Under the pieces are notes generated by a model. The model did no database searches, had not been told where the DNA came from, and saw only the letters and a program-made list of their open reading frames with translations. Shown in pieces: positions 56,910-64,000 of a stretch of 64,000 nt of DNA. The position numbers and the translations under genes are program-made. The DNA comes from Psychromonas ingrahamii 37 (GTDB taxonomy: Bacteria; Pseudomonadota; Gammaproteobacteria; Enterobacterales; Psychromonadaceae). The first letter of the stretch is position 1. Each line of letters starts with the position of its first letter. The DNA lies in the NCBI RefSeq assembly GCF_000015285.1, contig NC_008709.1:4154001-4218000 (forward strand), given 5' to 3'.

Positions 56910-58568
56910 ATGAAAACTAACAATAACATAAGTCTATTTAAACCGAGTCTAATCGCTGTTGCCGTACTCGCGTTAAGCGCGTGTAATAATTTGCAGGAAA
57001 CACAGCAATTATCAAAGCAACAAATCACTGAAAACAGCAGCTCTGCATGGTATATAGATGGCCAGCAGCAAGTTAAAAATGCGCAAGCACAGATCGATAA
57101 TATCGTTAAAACACGCGGACAAGCCAAAAATATCATTTTATTTGTTGGTGATGGTATGGGCGTTTCAACGCTAACGGCTGCGCGGATTTTAGAAGGCCAA
57201 AACAAAGGAATGCTGGGAGAGGAAAACCGTCTTAGCTTTGAAAACATGCCTTTTACAGGATTTGCCAAAACCTACAATGTCGATGCACAAACACCCGATT
57301 CAGCCGGGACGATGACCGCAATTATCTCTGGCGTTAAGACCGATAAAGGCGTTATTGGTGTTGGTGAACAAGTCATTCGTGGAGAATGTACAAGTGCAGC
57401 AGGCAACGAACTGGTCAGCTCACTGGAACTGGCTGAAATCGCCGGTAAATCAACAGGTATCATCTCCACTGCCCGAATCACTCATGCTACTCCAGCTGCC
57501 ACTTATGCTAAATCTGCAGATCGCAATTGGGAAGATATTTCCGATATGCCGGCAGCCGCTGTCACAGCTGGCTGTAAAGATATCGCAGATCAACTGGTTA
57601 ACTTTGAAAGTAACCTTGAAGCACGCTATAGAGGGATCGATGTTAATGGTCTTGAAGTAGTCATGGGCGGTGGTCGCAGACATTTCTTACCCAAAGATGC
57701 CAGCTTTAATAGCCCCGATGCAGTCAGTGCAACAGAAGGTGACCGCAGCGATGGACGGGATCTAACGGCAGAATGGCAAACAGCCTATAGTAATGGCCAA
57801 TATATCTTTGACCAAGCGGGCTTTGATGCCATAGACACTGAAAATACTGAGCGTGTTTTTGGCCTGTTTAATGAATCACATATGCACTACGAAGCTGATA
57901 GAAATAACGATATCTCCGGCGAACCTTCGCTGTCACAAATGACCGAAAAAGCGATGGCGATTCTTGACAATAATACTCAGGGCTACTTTTTAATGGTCGA
58001 AGCAGGCCGTATTGACCATGCACATCATGCCGGCAGTGCTTATAACGCGTTAACCGATACGATTGAATTATCCAACGCAGTTAAACTTGCCATGCAAAAC
58101 AGCAACCCAGCAGAGACCTTAATTATTGTCACCGCCGACCATGGCCATGTGTTTACCATTGCCGGATACCCTAAGCGTGGCAATCCTATTTTAGGTAAAG
58201 TGGTTAGCATAGGAAAAACACAGCCAGCTTTAGCGGCAGATGATCTTCCTTACACCACAGTAGGTTACACAAACGGACTCGGCTTTAGAGATTTAGGCGT
58301 AGGGGTTACAAATGCTGATGCGGCCTATGCTGATGCTCCGGTAACAGGACGAGTGGATTTAAGTAATATTGATACGAGCAACAGCGGATTCCACCAGGAA
58401 GCACTGGTTCCATTATCTTCTGAAACACATTCAGGTGAAGATGTCGCGGTTTTTGCATCGGGTCCTGGCGCGCACCTGGTCAGCGGTAACTACGAACAAA
58501 GTCTTTTATTCCATGTTATGGATTTTGCCGGAGACTTAGTCACGAAAGCAGATCAGAAACTACCGTAA
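56910..58568 (+). CDS. Alkaline phosphatase, second copy (lipoprotein)
   Basis: The 552-residue paralogue of the preceding gene is predicted to be a lipoprotein: PSLIAVAVLALSAC gives a lipobox with Cys near 25, followed by a Gln-rich linker. It keeps all catalytic motifs (LFVGDGMGVSTLTAAR, TPDSAGTMTAIISGV, EAGRIDHAHHAG, TADHGHVF). The two genes are 9 bp apart and clearly arose by tandem duplication; one product is soluble, the other membrane-anchored. A terminator hairpin follows. Confidence 0.95.
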   Translation: MKTNNNISLFKPSLIAVAVLALSACNNLQETQQLSKQQITENSSSAWYIDGQQQVKNAQAQIDNIVKTRGQAKNIILFVGDGMGVSTLTAARILEGQNKGMLGEENRLSFENMPFTGFAKTYNVDAQTPDSAGTMTAIISGVKTDKGVIGVGEQVIRGECTSAAGNELVSSLELAEIAGKSTGIISTARITHATPAATYAKSADRNWEDISDMPAAAVTAGCKDIADQLVNFESNLEARYRGIDVNGLEVVMGGGRRHFLPKDASFNSPDAVSATEGDRSDGRDLTAEWQTAYSNGQYIFDQAGFDAIDTENTERVFGLFNESHMHYEADRNNDISGEPSLSQMTEKAMAILDNNTQGYFLMVEAGRIDHAHHAGSAYNALTDTIELSNAVKLAMQNSNPAETLIIVTADHGHVFTIAGYPKRGNPILGKVVSIGKTQPALAADDLPYTTVGYTNGLGFRDLGVGVTNADAAYADAPVTGRVDLSNIDTSNSGFHQEALVPLSSETHSGEDVAVFASGPGAHLVSGNYEQSLLFHVMDFAGDLVTKADQKLP

Positions 58569-58609
58569 GACAATCTGAGCAGAGCATATTTTTATGCTTC
58601 TCATTATCA

Positions 58610-58627
58610 AAGGGGCTTTTGCCCCTT
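58610..58627 (+). terminator. Terminator after the phosphatase pair
   Basis: AAGGGGC (58610-58616), loop TTTT, GCCCCTT (58621-58627), followed by a T-containing stretch. Its position just before the next start makes an ATG at 58594 unlikely for that gene. Confidence 0.7.
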
Positions 58628-58650
58628 CATTATTATTTCAGGATTATATT

Positions 58651-59373
58651 TTGAAGAGACTTACGGTTTTATTTTTTATCCTTATTTCATTCACCACTCA
58701 CAGTGCAGAATTATGCAAGGAAGAGTTCCAAAATATTGGCGCTATCTATCAAATAACCAACAGCCAATCAGACGGTAAAAATACCGCTCAGCAAAAAACA
58801 CTGCAACTTTGGCGCAGCCCAAAGCAAGTTATTTATACCTATTCAGCGCAGGCTGTTAGTGAACAATGGCGCTTATTAAGCAACCAGAGAATTCAATTAA
58901 CGCGTTATTTTGATCAATTTGAAAGGGGCATAGAATACCAAGCTGCAGATATGCCAGATTTCAAACAGAATGCCAACCATTGGCTCAGTAAATATCAGAT
59001 GATTGCCCCCTCTTTACTTGAACAGCTGCAAAAAGTAAAAAGCATTAATACAGGCTGCACTGAAAACATTGTTTATCAGAGCAAGCAAACAGCACAGACA
59101 CAAATTCGATTAAACTGGAATCCACACTATCAGTTACCGACTAAGCTAACGATTAGGCAAGGCCAACAGCTTACTGTCTGGGAGTTAACAGAGTTAATTA
59201 CAGACCCACAAAAGCTGCAACAGAATCACGATCAACGTGAACACTATCAGTTAACCGACTACGCAGATATTGGCGATAATGAAGCCGATCCCTTTTTAGC
59301 CAAGATGATCAACCAGGGTTTTATCGAACACTCCCATAGCGGTTTTTATAATGCAGATGGGGATCATATGTAA
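58651..59373 (+). CDS. Secreted protein of unknown function downstream of the phosphatases
   Basis: I do not recognise this family. With a TTG start at 58651 (AGGA 7 nt upstream) the 240-residue protein begins MKRLTVLFFILISFTTHSA, a classical signal peptide; the ATG at 58594 would put the upstream terminator inside the gene. The mature part is Gln-rich with two Cys (ELCKEEF and NTGCTEN, a possible disulfide). It ends with an acidic, His-containing tail (DIGDNEADPF ... EHSHSGFYNADGDHM). It may be a periplasmic accessory to the phosphatases. Confidence 0.75.
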   Translation: MKRLTVLFFILISFTTHSAELCKEEFQNIGAIYQITNSQSDGKNTAQQKTLQLWRSPKQVIYTYSAQAVSEQWRLLSNQRIQLTRYFDQFERGIEYQAADMPDFKQNANHWLSKYQMIAPSLLEQLQKVKSINTGCTENIVYQSKQTAQTQIRLNWNPHYQLPTKLTIRQGQQLTVWELTELITDPQKLQQNHDQREHYQLTDYADIGDNEADPFLAKMINQGFIEHSHSGFYNADGDHM

Positions 59374-59436
59374 GCATGATGCCCTATTTCGCTATCAGCC
59401 ATCAGTTATCGGCGATCAGCCTTCTGCTCTCAGCTC

Positions 59437-59491
59437 GTAGGGTGCGCTCCGCGCACCGATTACCGTTTACGGTGCATAGAATGCACCCTAC
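59437..59491. repeat. Inverted repeat of the GTAGGGTGCG type
   Basis: GTAGGGTGC (59437-59445) is repeated in inverted orientation as GCACCCTAC (59483-59491); the interior holds GCGCTCCGCGCACC and GGTGCATAGAATGC, so several stems are possible. To its left a short direct repeat (ATCAGCCATCAGTT / GCGATCAGCC) precedes it. This is a frequent interspersed unit in marine bacterial genomes, mentioned here because it marks the border of the defence locus. Confidence 0.55.
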
Positions 59492-59531
59492 CAATAATAC
59501 CAAACGCATTAATAAACTGCAGACGAAAAAA

Positions 59532-59550
59532 AACCGCAACAAGTGCGGTT
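59532..59550. terminator. Terminator-like hairpin at the locus border
   Basis: AACCGCA (59532-59538), loop ACAAG, TGCGGTT (59544-59550), with an A-run before and TCTTT after. It can work in both directions and separates the phosphatase-associated gene from the zor genes. Confidence 0.7.
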
Positions 59551-59577
59551 TCTTTAAATGTGGTCGGTGATTGACCC

Positions 59578-59610
59578 CGCGACAACCGGAATAACAATCC
59601 AGTTGTCGCG
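59578..59610 (+). terminator. Second hairpin with T-rich tail
   Basis: CGCGACAAC (59578-59586) and GTTGTCGCG (59602-59610) form a perfect 9-bp stem with a 15-nt loop, followed by ATTCTTTTTA. It is probably a plus-strand terminator; it could also be the trace of a recombination or integration site at the edge of the defence island. The DNA from 59611 to 59708 holds nothing else I can name. Confidence 0.5.
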
Positions 59611-59708
59611 ATTCTTTTTAGTTAGATTTCTAAACCATGAAAATACGTATTTGAGAAGAAAAAAGCTAATAACTCAACCTCTGGATAAAATCGGGGTCCA
59701 GAAATTAA

Positions 59709-59837
59709 TTATGAAGCATCAGCTCTACTAAAATCAGGTATTGGAAATTTAGTATGGGTAACACCAGAAAAATTAACAATAATAAACTCATCATTATGAA
59801 TTTTGCTTACTATACCTTTACCAAGCTTTAGTTTTTC
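59709..59837 (-). pseudogene. Orphan 42-codon frame following zorC
   Basis: In another frame overlapping the zorC stop, the minus strand reads LGKGIVSKIHNDEFIIVNFS followed by GVTHTKFPIPDFSRADAS and a stop. It looks like a real C-terminal beta-barrel tail (a GKGxV ... VxF ... F pattern known from tails of some helicases and DNA-processing proteins). It lacks a start codon. It may be the remains of a gene once located downstream of zorC, or the true end of zorC after a frameshift. Confidence 0.35.
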
Positions 59838-61443
59838 TTAGTGAGAGTATTGGTTTTTTCTTATTGGGAAACTTAGCGCCAGCACGAATAGTGTTTTTTC
59901 CTTCTGAGTATTCTAGTTCGATCCAATTATTATCGAGCCCTTTTGAATTTAATTGAACCTCAGTGGAGAATTCCCGAGCTTTATTTTCATGTCGCTTCCC
60001 CTTAGACCGACCTAAACACCTCTGCCGTTCCGATCTATCTTCTCTACTTAATCTGGGCAACCCTGTTACATGATCATAGTTTTGTCTAACATCTGATTTC
60101 CCACCGATTAAAAAACTAGTAATTTCATCATCAGGCAGTATCTCAAATTCGGTTCTCAACATATTCTCACAAGAGTTTTGCCAACAAAACAGATGGTCAT
60201 GCTCTTTCTTGAATTCAATCTCTGCTAATTTGGAGACTTTAAGTTTTTCATTTGTTAATAATTTTGAAATGGATATTTCTGATTTATCATAAAGTTTGAG
60301 GCCACTTGCATTTCCTCTTAAATATTCAACAACAATATGATTATCAAATTCTAAGAAACACAATTCAGTTTCTTTTAAATCCCAACCGCTTTCAATTAAT
60401 GTGTGCTCAGGTAGGCTTAAACTGCTATTTTTTATGATTGTCGCTGTTTTTAATGGCAAAAACACTCTAAAGCTATGGAATCGACTTTGATAATTAGACC
60501 AGAAAGTGACTCTCTTTTGCAGCTGGTTAATATCTTTAGGAGACAGAGATAGTGCCTTGGCTAACTCTTGAGAGGTAAGCTGGAAAATAAATAATTTAAA
60601 CTCCGCAAACCACCCAGCACCAATTACGGCCCTTAATTGATGTTGTGCCTGTAATGATAACATCCCCCAACGAGAGCTCGCACTTGAAGGCCCATATTTT
60701 TCTTTTAAATGATCTAGAAGTACAGGTGACTCATTTAAAGCCTTTTCCTTATTTAGCGATAAGAGCTTTGTAACAGCAGTGTCTGCTTGCAAATAAGAGT
60801 ATTGCTTAATAATCTTTACATAGTTGTCACATAACTCTGGTTTCCAAACCTCAACTAAAACATTTTCTAACTCTTCCTGAGCTTTTACAACCAATGAGAT
60901 TTGGTTTGGTAAGCCTAAGCAAGCTAAGAAATCCTCGGGTTTATTGCCAATCTGCAAGCTAAAATATGCGATTTTACTTGCTTTTTGCTCACTTAAAGCC
61001 TTTAAGACTAAGCCTCTTTGCTTATCTAATAACCTGATTTGTCGATCATGCTTCTGAAATGCATCCATTATCAATAATGGCATCATATGATATTGCTTAT
61101 CAAAATATAAACACATACGCCATAAAGCAATATTTGTAACCTTTGGGATTTCGAGAATACACTTCCAAAGTGCTTTTTGAGTATTAATTAAAGCTTCTCC
61201 GGAAAGTTGCTTAAAATAATTTTCATTATCAAAAATACTAAACCATTCTAATAATGATATTTTTTCTGATTGAGAAGACATGACCAATTGTATTAATTGT
61301 TTTACGTCTCTGGGGGGGACTTGAGGTAAAACTAAATTTTCAAAAATACTTTCATTACTACAATTATCTATAGAAAAAGCTGCCTCCATCATAGCGACTG
61401 GTTTAATACGCTTTGGCTGGTTTATTTTAAATAATTCCCCCAT
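59818..61443 (-). CDS. zorC: ZorC-like protein (EH-signature type) of a Zorya defence locus
   Basis: The 541-residue protein follows zorB by 2 bp. It is helical with few sharp motifs. The segment QKRVTFWSNYQSRF (near 310-322) and DNHIVVEYLRGNASGLKLYD (near 367-386) resemble the conserved blocks of the EH-signature family to which ZorC belongs, and length and position fit E. coli ZorC (about 560). ZorC binds DNA and works with ZorD in type I systems. A basic tail ends at KAW. The name rests on context plus weak motif match; it could be another zorAB-associated effector. Confidence 0.6.
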   Translation of the reverse strand: MGELFKINQPKRIKPVAMMEAAFSIDNCSNESIFENLVLPQVPPRDVKQLIQLVMSSQSEKISLLEWFSIFDNENYFKQLSGEALINTQKALWKCILEIPKVTNIALWRMCLYFDKQYHMMPLLIMDAFQKHDRQIRLLDKQRGLVLKALSEQKASKIAYFSLQIGNKPEDFLACLGLPNQISLVVKAQEELENVLVEVWKPELCDNYVKIIKQYSYLQADTAVTKLLSLNKEKALNESPVLLDHLKEKYGPSSASSRWGMLSLQAQHQLRAVIGAGWFAEFKLFIFQLTSQELAKALSLSPKDINQLQKRVTFWSNYQSRFHSFRVFLPLKTATIIKNSSLSLPEHTLIESGWDLKETELCFLEFDNHIVVEYLRGNASGLKLYDKSEISISKLLTNEKLKVSKLAEIEFKKEHDHLFCWQNSCENMLRTEFEILPDDEITSFLIGGKSDVRQNYDHVTGLPRLSREDRSERQRCLGRSKGKRHENKAREFSTEVQLNSKGLDNNWIELEYSEGKNTIRAGAKFPNKKKPILSLRKTKAW

Positions 61444-61445
61444 GC

Positions 61446-62108
61446 TTACTTTTTCAACTTTAATACTTTACTGAAAGCATCTTCTGATTTGAATTGCATT
61501 CTAAATATCACTTTTCTATCTTCCAGCTCAGAGTGGTGTGAATTAGCATCCATAGGTCCCCTTCCTGCAACTTGGATTTTTTGTAAAAACGCCTCTTTGT
61601 TGCTTTCATGTGGCATAGAGTGAATATACTGAAAAACACTGTTAGCACGCCCCAGACTCAATTGCATGTTATAACCTAGAGAACCATCTGAGCTTGTATG
61701 CCCTTCGATAATGACACGGTTAATTTCATCGCTGATGCCATCTTCAGAAAAAATCACACCACTATAAACAGGAATAAATTTTATTAAAAAATCTTTTCCT
61801 TCTTGCTTTAATTGTTTCTTATTAAAATCAAATAGCACGGAATCAAGGAGTGTTATATCTCCAGTTTCAGGGTTTATTTCAGCACTGATTCCATTTGCGT
61901 TAAATTGCTCCTGTAATGCCTGAATAACAATCACCCTTTTGTTTTGTATCTGCTCCTGAGTGATTTTTAATTGGAATAAAGTTACTACCACTAATAAAGC
62001 AAAAATCATTAATAAGCCCGACATTAAGTCACTTATCAATAACCAGTCAGTTCCTTCTGTATTATTTTCATTTTCCCTATATATTACAAATGGTTGCTTT
62101 AAATTCAT
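61446..62108 (-). CDS. zorB: ZorB: MotB/OmpA-like stator subunit
   Basis: The 220-residue protein has one membrane helix at about 23-48 with an Asp at its start (LLISDLMSGLLMIFALLVVV, Asp27), the likely proton carrier as in MotB. A periplasmic OmpA-type peptidoglycan-binding domain follows (LLDSVLFDFNKKQL, VIIEGHTSSDGSLGYNMQLS, LGRANSVFQYIHS). With ZorA it forms an ion-driven motor anchored to the cell wall. The start overlaps the zorA stop as TAATG, showing translational coupling. In type I Zorya, zorC follows, as here. Confidence 0.9.
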   Translation of the reverse strand: MNLKQPFVIYRENENNTEGTDWLLISDLMSGLLMIFALLVVVTLFQLKITQEQIQNKRVIVIQALQEQFNANGISAEINPETGDITLLDSVLFDFNKKQLKQEGKDFLIKFIPVYSGVIFSEDGISDEINRVIIEGHTSSDGSLGYNMQLSLGRANSVFQYIHSMPHESNKEAFLQKIQVAGRGPMDANSHHSELEDRKVIFRMQFKSEDAFSKVLKLKK

Positions 62109-62737
62109 TATTGAACCTTCCCATTATTCGAGATACTTTTGCGCTGAGTTTCTGCCGATATAAGATATTCTGCTGATTGTAGTAAGCGAGTATGAATTTT
62201 CGCTGAGGCTTTATCCATGTCGTTAAAAAAATCTTCATGGCTACTATTTGCACGTTCGAAGTACTTATTTAATTCATCTGGGATTTGCTGTAACAATTCG
62301 GCAAATAACTCAGAAGAGCCAGAGTATGCTTTTTCAAGTTTTGCAACTTGCAATCCGATGGTTTTTGAAGTCTGTTCAATTTGATTAATATGTGAACTTT
62401 CAGATAATTGAACTGCTTGAACTAATTTGTTAATTGTCTTATTTACTTCAGACATTTTCTGTACATTTTTGGTTAAATCTTCTCCAATCTCTTTTCTACG
62501 AGTGTACTCTTCTATAAAGACCTGGTTACAATCCTCTACAACTTGAGCTAAGCCATCTCTTTGTTGGCCTAATGTGTTCTCTAAAAGATTATTTTGCTCT
62601 TCAAAGAAAGCATTCAAACTTTCTTGGTATGTAGTTCTAAAGTTATCCAACTGCTCTGTTACTGTTTCTTTGGTTTCAATTAATACTCTATCGACATTAG
62701 ATAATGTGTCGCCTAAATTTTCACGTGCATTATCCAT
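62108..62737 (-). CDS. ZorA C-terminal tail, separated by an in-frame stop
   Basis: This 209-residue open frame is in the same frame as the upstream zorA part, and the 22 codons between its first ATG and the TAA at 62804-62806 are open too. It is almost purely coiled coil (NLGDTLSNVDRVLIETKET ... TSKTIGLQVAKLEKAYSG) and is the distal part of the long ZorA tail. No good ribosome-binding site precedes the ATG at 62737, so it is more likely the cut-off end of zorA than a gene of its own. Its stop overlaps the zorB start. Confidence 0.7.
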   Translation of the reverse strand: MDNARENLGDTLSNVDRVLIETKETVTEQLDNFRTTYQESLNAFFEEQNNLLENTLGQQRDGLAQVVEDCNQVFIEEYTRRKEIGEDLTKNVQKMSEVNKTINKLVQAVQLSESSHINQIEQTSKTIGLQVAKLEKAYSGSSELFAELLQQIPDELNKYFERANSSHEDFFNDMDKASAKIHTRLLQSAEYLISAETQRKSISNNGKVQ

Positions 62738-62803
62738 CAGCTCTGTCGCAGTTTTTCCAACTTGCTTAAGGATGCTAGCTTGCTCTGAATTAGACTTTTG
62801 ACT

Positions 62804-64000
62804 TTATAACATAATAGTGTGTACACGCTCAGCAGTCTGATCTAACATCTCTTTTTGCACTTTACCCTGAGTATCTAAAGACTGCTCTAACTCCTCTCGA
62901 ATCCCACTAAAAGTAGTAGCAGCTTGGTCTGCACTTTCTTTGAATGCAACTTTCTGTTTATTCATTACATCTACACTTGATTTAACTGCCCCCTCTAATT
63001 GCTCGGCAACACCCTCCAAAATAACCTTGGTATCATTTTGAAATCCGCCCAAAATAACACGCAAATCGCTTGAAAATTCTTTTAACTCTTCAAGAGTCTC
63101 TTTCTGGAAAGTCTGAATAGTTGCCACAGCCATCGCAAGCTTTGTTGCAATTCCACCTAATTCATCATGCAACTTAGTAACAGCTGATGTTGAATCTTTT
63201 ACAAGTGATGACGTCTCTGATATTTGATTAGATAATGGTTCAATTACTTCAGCCCTTAACTCAGTCATTATGGCTTGTATTATCTTTTCACTATTATCTT
63301 CTTTTATTTCACGCAAAGATTTTAACTCTGAACTTATCTCAGTGAAAACCGGCACCATTTCAGTAGTGAATATTTTGTCTAAGCTTGTAGAAAGGTGTTG
63401 ACCAATTTTGTCAGCATCAAAATTATCAGCGGCTTTTTCCAATGAGCTTCCCATCTGCAATAATGCTTCTGAAGCCTGGGCACTTTTCTCAGCAGCTTGA
63501 AGCTGTTTTTCAACGACTTTGTCTTGAGCGCCTCCAGACATTTTTTGTAAAAAATCAGCAATGCTTTCTGCACGGAATAATTTATTAAAATCATCTCTAA
63601 TACCAAAAAAATGTCCAACATTTTTTTTATTGTAATGTCGTGATCCCCACGCCAAAAGAATTGAGAATAATAAGCCAGCTAGTGATGTAACAAATGCTGT
63701 ATCCATTCCTCCCAGCAAGGTTTTTACGCCTTCGAACATCTCTGTAGAGCTAGCATTTAATTTTTCCTGAATACCTGAAAGTCCAATAACTATTCCTAAA
63801 AATGTTCCTATTACACCTATCGTTGTTAACACACTTGCCATAAAACTGTAACCACTTGATGCTGGTTTTATTAGAAGTTTTTCTGGGTAATTAGATAATA
63901 AAGTACGTGTATCTTCTGCTTTTAACGTAGAGAAATACTGGGCTTTTATACCGCTTTCTTTCTCTGTTAAACTCTCGTTATTATTTATTTTATCCGCAAC
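62804..64000 (-). pseudogene. zorA: zorA, N-terminal motor part; partial at edge and ended by an in-frame TAA
   Basis: The frame is open from the right edge, adding 53 codons before the ATG at 63841, so the true start lies outside the window. It shows MotA/TolQ/ExbB-type membrane helices (FMASVLTTIGVIGTFLGIVI and MDTAFVTSLAGLLFSILLA), then a long cytoplasmic coiled-coil tail. At 62804-62806 a TAA cuts the frame (...HTIML-stop), after which the same frame continues as coiled coil for 231 codons to the zorB overlap. One change, for example CAA to TAA, would explain it. ZorA is the motor subunit, and its tail is needed for signalling in studied Zorya systems. Confidence 0.8.

Noticed and set aside
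59376-59570. 64-codon open frame after the secreted protein gene
   Set aside because: It runs through an inverted repeat and a terminator hairpin; its Ser/Arg/His-rich translation reflects the repeats.

Overview
The window is a chromosomal segment of a cold or marine gammaproteobacterium, most likely close to Psychromonas. The call rests on the mix of genes: an Enterobacterales/Vibrionales-type housekeeping order (rpsP-rimM-trmD-rplS, ffh, csrA-lysC-alaS-recA-pncC-mutS), a Na+-pumping oxaloacetate decarboxylase (oadGAB), an alternative oxidase, luxS, and AT-rich DNA with frequent TTG/GTG starts. The genus is inferred from gene content only.

Layout. 1-7 kb: end of hldE, an orphan hybrid sensor kinase with a pseudo-receiver and a cyclic-nucleotide-type domain, ybaN, and the ribosomal rpsP-rimM-trmD-rplS operon, then ffh. 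7.5-17 kb: ypjD-corB, luxS, a lipoprotein transglycosylase, gshA, yqaA and the oadGAB operon. 17.4-27.3 kb: three identical tRNA-Arg(ACG), tRNA-Ser(GCU), csrA, lysC, alaS, recA with an E. coli-like LexA-controlled promoter, pncC and mutS; recX is missing between alaS and recA. 27.3-38.9 kb: an EF-hand protein with a duplicated tail, divergent metR/metE, a MazG-like hydrolase, an unrecognised membrane protein, rlmJ, yajR, ssb and a PAS-GGDEF protein. 38.9-46.4 kb: an HD-GYP protein flanked by two copies of the ansA 3' end, ansA with a leader of tiny in-frame ORFs, alternative oxidase, recQ and tapT. 46.5-50.2 kb: yigL followed by about 2.7 tandem copies of a 427-bp unit carrying its 3' end, then two GC-richer lipoprotein genes of foreign appearance and a remnant resembling a ribbon-helix-helix protein. 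50.2-59.4 kb: mobB, a LysE exporter, an aldo/keto reductase, a small outer-membrane barrel, trhO, and two tandem alkaline phosphatases behind a Pho box.

The right end (59.7-64 kb, minus strand, running off the edge) is a Zorya-type anti-phage locus: zorA (MotA/ExbB-like motor with a long coiled tail), zorB (MotB/OmpA-like) and a zorC-like protein. It is odd in two ways. zorA carries an in-frame TAA in its tail while the reading frame continues intact beyond it, and no zorD- or zorE-type effector follows zorC. A short orphan reading frame after zorC, inverted repeats and terminators mark the junction with the phosphatase region. This is the most interesting part of the window.
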